Position numbers and translations under genes: made by a program. Below, piece after piece: positions 47,842 through 55,893 of a stretch of DNA of 56,061 nt. Within the stretch, counting starts at the first letter, position 1; every line of letters starts with the position of its first letter. The stretch is from an uncultured Oscillospiraceae bacterium (GTDB lineage: Bacteria; Bacillota; Clostridia; Oscillospirales; Oscillospiraceae), in the NCBI GenBank assembly GCA_910588365.1, contig CAJUQS010000159.1:1-56061 (forward strand), read 5' to 3'. The notes beneath the pieces were generated by a model that ran no database searches, was not told the DNA's origin, and saw nothing but the letters and a program-made list of their open reading frames with translations.

Positions 47842-50454
47842 TTACCGCTGCTCGTTGACGTAGAGGCTCGCCCGGCTCTGGATGAGGGCCGCCGTCTCGT
47901 CCAGGGACTTGTCCCCGGCCCAGTAGGCCTCCGCTGGTTCGCGGATGAGCTCATAGAAATCAAACATGTCCGGGGTCACGTGGTCGATGGCGTTATAGAG
48001 CTCCATAAACCGGGCCAGCTGGGGCTCGGTGGGGGCCAGCTCGAACAGTACCATGGAGCATGGGATGCCCGTGGATATAAGGGAATCTCCCGGCTTCTCG
48101 ATTCGTTCCCCGGCGGCGTCCAGCATCAGCTCCCCGCTCTTGTTCTCCATCCACTTGGGGGACATGGCCTCGTCGAAGTCCGCCTTATTGACGGGAAAGC
48201 CCGGCGAATAGGTGAAGTTGCCGTAGTCGTCGTGCTGCGTCCGCAGGGAGCCGCCGGGCAGCAGCACCTGGCGGATAAAGGCCCAGGCCCCCTCCTTGTG
48301 CTGGCAGGCGGCGGACATGGACAGGTTGTTATAGGTCTGGAAGGAGCTGCCCGCGCTGCCCTGGGTGGGATAGCCGATGTAGGAGACGTACCCGCCGCCC
48401 CGCAGCGCACCAAAGGCCGCGTCGCCGGCAAGGGCATAGTACTCCTCCTGAAAGCCGTGCAGATAGCCGGTTGCTTGGGAGCGCTCCATATCCTGGAGGG
48501 CGTAGCAGTACATGGCCTCCTTCTCCCGCCAGTTCTTGTTCTCATCAATAAGGGTGGGGTAGATATGGTTGGCGTTGAGGTACGCCTTGTAGTCCTCCAG
48601 ATCCTCCGGCCCGGCCCCCAGGGCCTCGGCGTAGAGGATATGGCTGGGCTGTAACAGCTGTATGTCACGCAGAAGCAGCCGCCCCTCCCGGATGGAATCC
48701 CCGCTGGGCCTGCTGTAGTCCGGCTCGCGGGGCATCCGGGCGCACAGCTCCAGCACCTCCTTGAATTCTGTAGAGTCAAACCGGCATTCCCCGGTGTCCC
48801 AGTCCACATACCGGTCCAGATCCTCGCCGATGAGCGATTGGAGCAGGTAGTAGGAGGACATATATCTGTCCAGGATGCCGGCATCCGGGCCCAGGGACTC
48901 ATAGGCCGCCAGCAGGTCCTCTATGGTCCAGCTGGTCCGGTCCCCCACCACATCGGGCATCCCGATGGCGGTGTTGATGATAAAGGAGCCGCAGACCTGG
49001 TAGAGCTTCCCGTCCAGTGCGGCGCAGTCCAGCACGTGCTCCATCACCCGGTCCCGGCCCAGCTCCGGGTCGCCGTCGATCCAGGGCCACAGATCCTCGA
49101 ACACCCCTTGCCGGGCGTAGAGGTCCAGGGGCAGGCTGCTGTCCCAGATATCCGGGATGTCCCCGGCGGCAATATCGGTCATCAGCCGCTTTTTGGCCGC
49201 GTCCTCCACCTCTGCGCTCTGGCCCCAGGGGTCCGCGCCGTCAAAATAGTCCCGGATCTCTATCTGGTACTCCTCATTGGCCTGGTTGAACCGGTTGACC
49301 CTGGCCTGTATATCACCCGAGACGCCGAAGGTGCCGTAGGTCACCTTGACCTTCTCCGGCAGCTCGTCCGTGGGGGAGAGGAGGCTGAGGGCGATGCTGC
49401 TATAGTAGTCCGCGCCCCCGGCCTCCCCGGCGTGGCGGCTGGTGAGGGCGGCCAGCCGCCCGTCCGCCAGGGGGGCGAAGCACATCAGGCCGCTCTCCAG
49501 CCGGGCGTCGTACAGGCTCAGCAGCTCCCGGGGCTCCTCCGCCTCCGGCTCCCAGGCGTACAGATTGCCCTTGTCCACGTAGAAGAACAGGAAGCCGCCG
49601 GTTCCGCCGTAGAGCAGGGACACCTGAGCGCCGATCTCGTACCGCTCCTTCCCCCAGCCCCTGGCGGCGGGGTCGATGGCGCGGACCTCCCGCCGCCCGC
49701 CGCCGGGGGCGGTCAGCGCCGCCACGCTCCCGTCGGGCAGGTTCACCAGGGCCGAGCCGGCGGTGCCCCGGATGCCGCTGCCCGGCAGGTTGACCTCCAG
49801 GGCGAACAGAACGGCCCCCTTGCCGTCCAGCACCACCACCCGGTCGCTGCCGGCCAGGCAGATCCGCCCCTCGCCGTCCAGGGCAAAACGGACGGTGTCG
49901 TTTTTCAGTGCCCGCTCCACCTCCTGGGCCGCCGCGCTGAGATCCACCATTTTCAGCTCCCGGCCCGTCTCCGGGTCCAGCTGCCGCAGGTGGTAGAAAT
50001 CGTCCTGGCGGATGAGGTACTTGCCCTTGGCCTCCCGCTCCTCGTCAAAGTCCGCAGGCAGATCGTAGTAGGATACGCACCAGGACTCGTAGATCCACAG
50101 GGTTCCGTCCGGGGCCATCACCGGCCCGGTGATGCTGCCGAGGCCGCCCTCCGGGGGCTCCGTGGGCCGGAAGTCCGGCAGGGCCTCCGCCGTGCCCTCC
50201 GCCAGGGAGGCGCGGGTGAGGACGAACCTTTTCCCGTCCCCCTCCCGCTCCTCGGTTAAAACGTACAGGCTCTCCCCGTCGGTGCAGCAGCCGTTGAGGC
50301 TGGCAGTCTCCACCGGCAGGGGCACCCCCTCGGGGATGTAGGCCGGGGCGGCCTGCCAGCTGATCTTCTGAATCTCCGTTTTCTTTTTGCCGCAGGCCGC
50401 GAGGCCCAGCAGCGTCAGTACCGCCAGAAGGGCGGCCAGTGTCCTCTTTTTCAT
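47842..50454 (-). CDS. Lipoprotein: beta-propeller-like N-half fused to an extracellular solute-binding protein (paralogue 1)
   Basis: This 870-residue lipoprotein starts at ATG 50454 (MKKRTLAALLAVLTLLGLAAC) with GGGGGAACAAGG upstream; Cys21 is the lipid-anchor residue. The N-half (about 40-390) has repeated blade-like strands (APDGTLWIYESW, RICLAGSDRVVVLDGKG, LVNLPDGSVAALTAP), suggesting a beta-propeller. The C-half (about 395-840) has the pattern of ABC-type extracellular solute-binding proteins (VTYGTFGVSGDIQARVNRFNQAN, IPDIWDSSLPLD, GKLYQVCGS). No permease or ATPase gene is nearby. It is a tandem paralogue of the upstream gene, sharing the signal sequence and the last ~22 residues almost exactly. 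The ligand is unknown. Confidence 0.8.
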   Translation of the reverse strand: MKKRTLAALLAVLTLLGLAACGKKKTEIQKISWQAAPAYIPEGVPLPVETASLNGCCTDGESLYVLTEEREGDGKRFVLTRASLAEGTAEALPDFRPTEPPEGGLGSITGPVMAPDGTLWIYESWCVSYYDLPADFDEEREAKGKYLIRQDDFYHLRQLDPETGRELKMVDLSAAAQEVERALKNDTVRFALDGEGRICLAGSDRVVVLDGKGAVLFALEVNLPGSGIRGTAGSALVNLPDGSVAALTAPGGGRREVRAIDPAARGWGKERYEIGAQVSLLYGGTGGFLFFYVDKGNLYAWEPEAEEPRELLSLYDARLESGLMCFAPLADGRLAALTSRHAGEAGGADYYSSIALSLLSPTDELPEKVKVTYGTFGVSGDIQARVNRFNQANEEYQIEIRDYFDGADPWGQSAEVEDAAKKRLMTDIAAGDIPDIWDSSLPLDLYARQGVFEDLWPWIDGDPELGRDRVMEHVLDCAALDGKLYQVCGSFIINTAIGMPDVVGDRTSWTIEDLLAAYESLGPDAGILDRYMSSYYLLQSLIGEDLDRYVDWDTGECRFDSTEFKEVLELCARMPREPDYSRPSGDSIREGRLLLRDIQLLQPSHILYAEALGAGPEDLEDYKAYLNANHIYPTLIDENKNWREKEAMYCYALQDMERSQATGYLHGFQEEYYALAGDAAFGALRGGGYVSYIGYPTQGSAGSSFQTYNNLSMSAACQHKEGAWAFIRQVLLPGGSLRTQHDDYGNFTYSPGFPVNKADFDEAMSPKWMENKSGELMLDAAGERIEKPGDSLISTGIPCSMVLFELAPTEPQLARFMELYNAIDHVTPDMFDFYELIREPAEAYWAGDKSLDETAALIQSRASLYVNEQR

Positions 50455-50471
50455 CCTTGTTCCCCCCATTA

Positions 50472-50517
50472 AAGTTTTTCTTTTGATACTTTTCTTTGTT
50501 CACAAAGAAAAGTATGA
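50472..50517 (+). repeat. Two-hairpin intergenic repeat, copy l (GC-type hairpin missing)
   Basis: The linker and the A/T hairpin ATACTTTTCTTTG / CAAAGAAAAGTAT directly abut the stop codon of the upstream paralogue, in the same position as copy k after paralogue 1. Confidence 0.85.
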
Positions 50518-52812
50518 TTACCGCTGCTCGTTGACGTAGAGGCTCGCCCGGCTCTGGATGAGGGCCGCGGTCTCGTCCAGGGATCTGTCCCCGGCGAAAT
50601 AGGCCCCGGCCTCCCCGGTGACGATGTCCGCAAGGTTCCTGTCCCATCTGTAGACCTTGTCAATGGCGCTGTACAGGGCCATAAGCTGATCGTACTCCTC
50701 CTGGGTGACGGCGTAATAGGAGGCGGCCAGCTCCGTGCCGTTCATGTACCCCAATACCTCGCGCCTGGTGGAGATCTCCCGCCCGCCGGCGTCAACCTCG
50801 GGCGTCATGGACAGCTCCGCCAGACGGGCGAAGTCGGCCCGGTTGGTGGGAAACTCGGTGAGCCCGTCCACGCGCAGATCCGCATGGGGCAGGAGCAGGG
50901 TGCGCAGGAAGGACCAGGCCCCCGCCTTGTCCTGGCAGGCGCTGGACATGGCGTAGCTTTCGGTGAGGAGGAAGGCGCTGCCCACCTCGCCCCACCCGTT
51001 GGGCCAGCCCACAAAGGAGACCTCGCCGCCCAGAAGGTACTTCATCTCCTGGATGGATTGGAAATTGGTGAGCTGCCAGGAGCAGAGCATCTGCTGCCCG
51101 CCGCAGAGACGGGTGATCTCGTCATTTACATCGCTCGTCCCCGCCCCGTCGGGGAAGCTGCCGCAGAACGCCAGCAGGGAGCGGAACTCCGGCCCGTCGA
51201 AGCGGCATACGCCCTCCTCCCAGTCCACGAAGCGGTCCCCGAAGGAGTACAGCAGATTGGACAGCACCCCGGCCTTCGTGTTTTCCCGCAGGGGGATACA
51301 GCCCTCGGGCATGGCCGCCAGGGCGTCCCAAAGGTCCTCCGGCGTCCAGGCCATCCGGTCCCCCACCACGCTTTTTGCGCCGGTGAGGGTCCAGATCCGG
51401 AAGGAGCCCCCGATCTGATAGAGCTTCCCGCCGGTCTCCAGGGACTGGAACACCTCCTCCATCAGCTCCTCCCGGCCCAGCTCCGGGTCGCTGTCGATGT
51501 AGGGCCACAGATCCTCAAAGAGCCCCCTCGCCTGCCAGCCCTCCGCCCCCAGGGTGCTCACATTCAGGATGTCCGGCACCTTTCCGGCGGAGATCTCCGT
51601 CACCAGACGGGTTATCCCGGCGGTCCTGTCCTCGGCGGTGTTGTAGATGGAGTAGTCCGTCACCTCAATGCGGTAGTCCGGGCTGGCGTTGTTGAAGGCC
51701 AGGATGGCCGACTTTTCACTGCCGAGCAGCTGCATGGTGGCGTAGGTCAGCACCTTCTTCTCCGGCAGGGAGCCGGCATCGGCGGGGGAGAGGGTGTACA
51801 GCGCCGCCCCCCCGGCGGAAAAGGGGTCCTTCCCCCGGGTCATCACCGCCAGCCGCCCGCCGGCCAGGGGGGCGAGAAGGCGGAGGGTGTCCCCGTTGAT
51901 CCCTGTGTCCATCCACTTCAGGAGCACTTCCATCTCCTGGGCCCCCTCCCGCCAGAGGCAGAGGCTGTCGCCGCTTCCGTAGAAGAACAGGGCGTCCCCG
52001 CTCCCGTCGTAGACGGGGACATAGGAGTTGGCGGGGAGGGGATAGGACTGGCCCCAGTCCCTCTTGTCCTTGTCAATGACCCGCAGGGAGAAGCTGTCGT
52101 TCCCCGCGGGGTCCCGGGCTTCCACAGTCACCCCCACCCGGCCGTCCCCCAGGCGCACCAGCTTCTGTGTGCCGTCTCTCACGCCCTCCAGCTCCAGGGT
52201 AAAGCGGGGCTCCCCCTGGGGGCTCAGCACAGAGACACCCTTCTCGGTGGCGGCGCAGATATCCCCCGCCCCGTCCGCCAGCAGTCCGAAAAGCTGTCGG
52301 GACTCCAGCTTTCTGAGCAGATCCCTGTCCGCCAGGCAGAAGAGCTCCCTGCCCTCCCCGTCCAGCTGGCGCAGGACGTAGAGCGGATCATCCACAGCGG
52401 AGAGAGAGCGGTACGCCTCCCAGACCCACACCGTCCCATCCGCCCCCGGGCGGATGTCCTGGATGGACAGGAACGGCGGCTGCTTCTCCTCCGGGAACGC
52501 CAGGGGCTGATAGGCGGGCAGGGGCTCCGCCTCGCCGCCCTCCAGAGGGAGGCGGCGGAGGGCACTCTCGTCGCCCCGTTCCCCCCGGGCCGTTCCGGAC
52601 AGGAAGATCCAGTCACCGGAGACGCAGCCGTGATACAGCATGTTCAAGTCCGAGCTCCAGCCGGCCTCCTCCGGCAGGTAGACCGCGCCGCTGGCCAGGG
52701 ACGGCCCGCCCCCCGTTCCCTCCCCGGGACTGCTCTCCTCTTTTTCGCCGCAGGCCGCGAGGCACAGCAGCGTCAGCGCCGCCAGAAGGGCGGCCAGTGT
52801 TCTCTTTTTCAT
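50518..52812 (-). CDS. Lipoprotein: beta-propeller-like N-half fused to an extracellular solute-binding protein (paralogue 2)
   Basis: This 764-residue lipoprotein starts at ATG 52812 with GGGGGAACGAGG upstream; the frame is open to 52845 but only through the repeat. Lipobox LCLAAC with Cys21. It has the same plan as its downstream neighbour: an N-half with propeller-like strands (DIRPGADGTVWVWEAY, ICAATEKGVSVLSPQG, LVRLGDGRVGVTVEA) and a solute-binding half (about 335-760, KVLTYATMQLLGSEKSAILAFNNASPDYRIEV, IPDILNVSTLG, GKLYQIGGSF). The C-terminal LDETAALIQSRASLYVNEQR is identical in both. Middles have diverged strongly, so ends were probably homogenised by gene conversion or are under common constraint. 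No transporter subunits are nearby. Confidence 0.8.
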   Translation of the reverse strand: MKKRTLAALLAALTLLCLAACGEKEESSPGEGTGGGPSLASGAVYLPEEAGWSSDLNMLYHGCVSGDWIFLSGTARGERGDESALRRLPLEGGEAEPLPAYQPLAFPEEKQPPFLSIQDIRPGADGTVWVWEAYRSLSAVDDPLYVLRQLDGEGRELFCLADRDLLRKLESRQLFGLLADGAGDICAATEKGVSVLSPQGEPRFTLELEGVRDGTQKLVRLGDGRVGVTVEARDPAGNDSFSLRVIDKDKRDWGQSYPLPANSYVPVYDGSGDALFFYGSGDSLCLWREGAQEMEVLLKWMDTGINGDTLRLLAPLAGGRLAVMTRGKDPFSAGGAALYTLSPADAGSLPEKKVLTYATMQLLGSEKSAILAFNNASPDYRIEVTDYSIYNTAEDRTAGITRLVTEISAGKVPDILNVSTLGAEGWQARGLFEDLWPYIDSDPELGREELMEEVFQSLETGGKLYQIGGSFRIWTLTGAKSVVGDRMAWTPEDLWDALAAMPEGCIPLRENTKAGVLSNLLYSFGDRFVDWEEGVCRFDGPEFRSLLAFCGSFPDGAGTSDVNDEITRLCGGQQMLCSWQLTNFQSIQEMKYLLGGEVSFVGWPNGWGEVGSAFLLTESYAMSSACQDKAGAWSFLRTLLLPHADLRVDGLTEFPTNRADFARLAELSMTPEVDAGGREISTRREVLGYMNGTELAASYYAVTQEEYDQLMALYSAIDKVYRWDRNLADIVTGEAGAYFAGDRSLDETAALIQSRASLYVNEQR

Positions 52813-52828
52813 CCTCGTTCCCCCCATG

Positions 52829-52873
52829 AAAGTTCTTCTTTTCATACGTTTGTCTGTTCACACAGAAACGTAT
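52829..52873 (+). repeat. Two-hairpin intergenic repeat, copy m (GC-type hairpin missing)
   Basis: The linker AAAGTTCTTCTTTTC and the A/T hairpin ATACGTTTGTCTG / CACAGAAACGTAT lie 17 nt upstream of paralogue 2. With copies k and l this frames each paralogue. Confidence 0.8.
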
Positions 52874-52954
52874 CAATCCCCTGCCTCTGCCAGATTGTGG
52901 AACCATCATACAGAAAAGATGTATCCTTTTTGTAACGGATATGGCGCGTGGCTG

Positions 52955-53008
52955 AAAAAAACCCGCGCGATACGGAACCGCCCCGGATGGGGCCCCGTAT
53001 CGCGCGGG
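52955..53008 (-). terminator. Minus-strand terminator-like hairpin in the divergent lipoprotein/gdpP gap
   Basis: CCCGCGCGATACGG (52962-52975) pairs with CCGTATCGCGCGGG (52995-53008), followed on the minus strand by TTTTTTT (52961-52955). It lies upstream of the lipoprotein gene with no gene feeding into it. The 356-bp gap also holds repeat copy m and the gdpP promoter. The hairpin may insulate against antisense transcription or act as a leader attenuator. Confidence 0.75.
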
Positions 53009-53079
53009 GGCATGGGCCGCGTTTTGCCGGCAGTGGAGGCGCTGTTTTTCCCCTTTTTGCCTTTTTGGGCTTCTCCCGC

Positions 53080-53109
53080 TTGTAAATCCCCCCCGGACTG
53101 TGCTATAAT
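53080..53109 (+). promoter_or_regulatory. Promoter of gdpP
   Basis: TTGTAA (53080-53085) and a perfect TATAAT (53104-53109) are 18 nt apart, 59 nt before the GTG start. Confidence 0.75.
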
Positions 53110-53168
53110 AGCCCATTATGACCGCCGCGCGCCGGATCGGCCGCGGGTAGAGAAGGGAGAAGCTGCGC

Positions 53169-55154
53169 GTGCGTAAGAAGCTGTCCCGGCTCATCGAGCC
53201 TAATTTACAGCCCTATTTTCTGTGCATCATTCTGTTTGCGGCGGCAACGGCCCCCGTCCAGCCCCTGCTGGCTGCGGCGGAGGCGGTGGTCCTGCTGCTG
53301 TTGTACCTCTGTTACCGGAGCCAGCGCCAGCGCCGGCGGCGCACCGTGATGCAGTACGTGGAGTCCGTCACCAGCGGTGTGGACGCCATCAGCAAGAACA
53401 GTATGCTCAACACCCCCCTGCCCGTGGCGGCCTTCCAGGCGGAGGGCGGGGAGATCATCTGGGCCAACGAGGCCTTTGCCGGCCTGACCGAGACAGGGGA
53501 GAGCATCCTCGACATGCGCATCGGGGAGCTGGCCCCCGGCTTCGACTACCAGTGGATTCTGGACGGCGGGGAGCAGGGGGAGCCGGCGGAGCTGGGCGGA
53601 CGGTTCTTCCAGGTCTACGGCACCGCCAGCCGCGCCGGCGGCAAGGCCGCCGTCCAGGGGCAGATGGTCACCGCCTATTTTGTGGACATCACCGAGGCCC
53701 GGCGCGTCAAGGAGCTCTATGAATCCAGCCGGCCGGTGACGTGCCTGCTGGTGCTGGACAACTACGAGGAGCTGCTGCGCTCCGGCGGCGAGGCGGCCAA
53801 GAGCGCCATCCGCGCCAAGATCGACGAGCAGCTCAACGCCTGGGTCACCGGCTCCGGCGGCCTGCTGCTCAAATACAGCCGGGATCGCTACCTGCTCATC
53901 TGCGACGAGCAGTTTTTCCACCGGATGGTGGAGGAGAAGTTCTCCGTCCTGGAGTCGATCCACCAGGTCGTCAGCGAGGACGGCGTGTCCGCCTCCCTGT
54001 CCATCGGCATCGGCAAGGACTGCGGCGCCTACGAGGAGTCCTTCCGCTGGGCGGAGAAGGCCATTGAGATGGCCCTCAGCCGGGGCGGCGACCAGGCGGT
54101 GGTGAAGGACAGCCTGGACTTCCAGTTCTACGGCGGCCGGGCCAAGTCCACGGAGAAGCGCACCAAGGTCAAGAGCCGGGTGATGGCCAAGGTCCTGGGG
54201 GAGCTGATTTCCGACGCCGGGCAGGTCTACGTCATGGGCCACGAGTACGCGGACATGGACGCCGTGGGCGCGGCGGCGGGCATCTGCTGCGCCGCCCGGA
54301 AGCGGGGGAAGAAGGCCCAGATTGTCATCGACATGGAGGGCAACAACGCCCGGCCCCTGGTGCGCCGGCTGGGGGAGATGCCGGAGTACAGCGGGGCCTT
54401 CATCAGCGGGCCGGACGCCTTCCTCCACGCTCAGCCCGGCGCCCTGCTGGTGGTGGTGGACACCAACCGGCCGGATCTGGTGGAGAACCGGCAGCTGCTG
54501 GACGCCTGCAACCGGGTGGCGGTCATTGACCACCACCGCCGGGCGGCCACCTACATTGAGAATCCCGCCCTGAGCTTCCACGAGCCCTACGCCTCCTCCG
54601 CCTCGGAGCTGGTGACGGAGCTGCTGCAGTACCTGGTGGAGCCCAGCGATCTGCTGCGGGGGGAGGCGGAGGCCCTGCTGGCGGGCATCGTGCTGGACAC
54701 CAAAAACTTCAACATGCGCGCCGGCAGCCGCACCTTCGAGGCGGCGGCCTTCCTGCGCCGGGCGGGCGCGGACCCGGCGGAGGTCCGCCGCTACTTCCAG
54801 AGCGATCTGCCCAGCGCCATCCAGCGCTATGACATCATCCGCTGCGCCCAGATGATTCACGGGGACATCGCCCTTGCGGTGGCGGAGAATGAGGTCTCCC
54901 GGGTGACCGCCGCCAAGGCGGCGGACGACCTGCTCACATTGCAGGGCATCCAGGCCTCCATCGTGCTCTACCGCCAGGGGGACGGGGTGTCCATGTCGGG
55001 CCGCTCTCTGGGGGAGATCAACGTGCAGGTGATTCTGGAGCGGCTGGGGGGCGGCGGCAACGCCACCGCCGCCGGAGGCTATATCCCCGGCACGGATCTC
55101 CAGACGGTCCGCCGGCGGGTGGTGGAGGCCATCGAGGACTACTACGCCTCGTAG
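53169..55154 (+). CDS. gdpP: Cyclic-di-AMP phosphodiesterase GdpP
   Basis: This 661-residue membrane protein hydrolyses c-di-AMP, a signal for osmotic and wall homeostasis. The GTG start follows AAGGGAG at a good distance. It has two N-terminal helices (about 15-50), a PAS domain (about 75-170), a degenerate GGDEF domain (about 175-300, with DRYLLI), a DHH domain (about 340-490: GHEYADMDAVGAA, VVVDTNRPDLV, VIDHHRR) and DHHA1 (about 565-655). The usual GGGGH of DHHA1 reads GGGGN here, and the usual Pro in the first motif is Ala. Otherwise complete. rplI lies 226 nt downstream, a conserved neighbour in Firmicutes. Confidence 0.94.
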   Translation: MRKKLSRLIEPNLQPYFLCIILFAAATAPVQPLLAAAEAVVLLLLYLCYRSQRQRRRRTVMQYVESVTSGVDAISKNSMLNTPLPVAAFQAEGGEIIWANEAFAGLTETGESILDMRIGELAPGFDYQWILDGGEQGEPAELGGRFFQVYGTASRAGGKAAVQGQMVTAYFVDITEARRVKELYESSRPVTCLLVLDNYEELLRSGGEAAKSAIRAKIDEQLNAWVTGSGGLLLKYSRDRYLLICDEQFFHRMVEEKFSVLESIHQVVSEDGVSASLSIGIGKDCGAYEESFRWAEKAIEMALSRGGDQAVVKDSLDFQFYGGRAKSTEKRTKVKSRVMAKVLGELISDAGQVYVMGHEYADMDAVGAAAGICCAARKRGKKAQIVIDMEGNNARPLVRRLGEMPEYSGAFISGPDAFLHAQPGALLVVVDTNRPDLVENRQLLDACNRVAVIDHHRRAATYIENPALSFHEPYASSASELVTELLQYLVEPSDLLRGEAEALLAGIVLDTKNFNMRAGSRTFEAAAFLRRAGADPAEVRRYFQSDLPSAIQRYDIIRCAQMIHGDIALAVAENEVSRVTAAKAADDLLTLQGIQASIVLYRQGDGVSMSGRSLGEINVQVILERLGGGGNATAAGGYIPGTDLQTVRRRVVEAIEDYYAS

Positions 55155-55380
55155 GCTGGAATTTTTGTGAAATTGGGAGAAGCAGGGATTCTTCCCGGGC
55201 TGCAAAGGCACGGGGCGGCCATCTCCCGCCGGCGCCATTCGGCGAGCGGACGATCCGCGCCTACAGGCGGGCCGGATTTTCGGTGGAACGTGAAGTGACC
55301 AACCGGATTTTTCACAATAAATTTTATATCATGACCGGCACATTCGCCGGATCAGAAGGACAATTCAGGAGGACAGACAC

Positions 55381-55830
55381 ATGAAAGTGATTTTACAGCA
55401 GGACGTGCGGGGACAGGGCAAGAAGGGCCAGCTGATCGAGGCGGCGGAGGGCTACGCCCGCAACTATCTGCTGCCCAGGAAGCTGGCGGTACCCGCCACG
55501 GCGGACGCGGTGAACACCATGAAGCTGCGGGAGAAGGCGAAGAAGGCGGAGGACGCCCGTCTGAAGGCGGAGGCGGAGGCCGTCGCGGAGAAGCTGAAGA
55601 GCGCGCCGGTGAAGGTCTCCGCCCGGGCGGGAGCCAACGGGAAGCTCTTCGGCGCGGTGACCAGCAAGGAGGTCTCCGAGGCCCTGCAGGCCCAGCACGG
55701 CATTGAGCTTGCCAAGCAGAAAATCGTGATGGAGGAGCCCATCAAGGCCTTTGGCAGCTATGAGCTGAAGGCCAAGCTGGGCTACGAGGTCTCCGGGACG
55801 ATTTACGTCCTGGTGGTGGAGGAGAAGTAA
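55381..55830 (+). CDS. rplI: 50S ribosomal protein L9
   Basis: This 149-residue ribosomal protein binds 23S rRNA. The N-terminal domain MKVILQQDVRGQGKKGQLIEAAEGYARNYLLPRKLA is typical, followed by a long connecting helix (about 40-75) and the C-terminal domain (about 80-149). CAGGAGGACAG precedes the ATG. It follows gdpP, as in most Firmicutes. The preceding 226 nt contain no gene and nothing recognisable. Confidence 0.97.
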   Translation: MKVILQQDVRGQGKKGQLIEAAEGYARNYLLPRKLAVPATADAVNTMKLREKAKKAEDARLKAEAEAVAEKLKSAPVKVSARAGANGKLFGAVTSKEVSEALQAQHGIELAKQKIVMEEPIKAFGSYELKAKLGYEVSGTIYVLVVEEK

Positions 55831-55852
55831 GGGGTTTCTTTATAATGGCGCA

Positions 55853-55875
55853 TCCGGTTGTGACTACAGGTTCTA
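55853..55875. repeat. Solo end of a MITE-like repeat
   Basis: CCGGTTGTGACTACAGGTTC-TA closely resembles the right end of copy C (CCGGTTATGAATACAGGTTC-TA) but has no partner end nearby. It is probably a relic of an older insertion, 22 nt after rplI. Confidence 0.5.
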
Positions 55876-55893
55876 AATCAATCGGGGATTCTC

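Noticed and set aside
6870..52873. Short A/T hairpin repeats as ordinary rho-independent terminators
   Set aside because: The stems are A/T-rich, are not followed by a T-tract in the direction of the gene, and some copies lie upstream of genes or inside an operon. They form one sequence family, so they are annotated as repeats.
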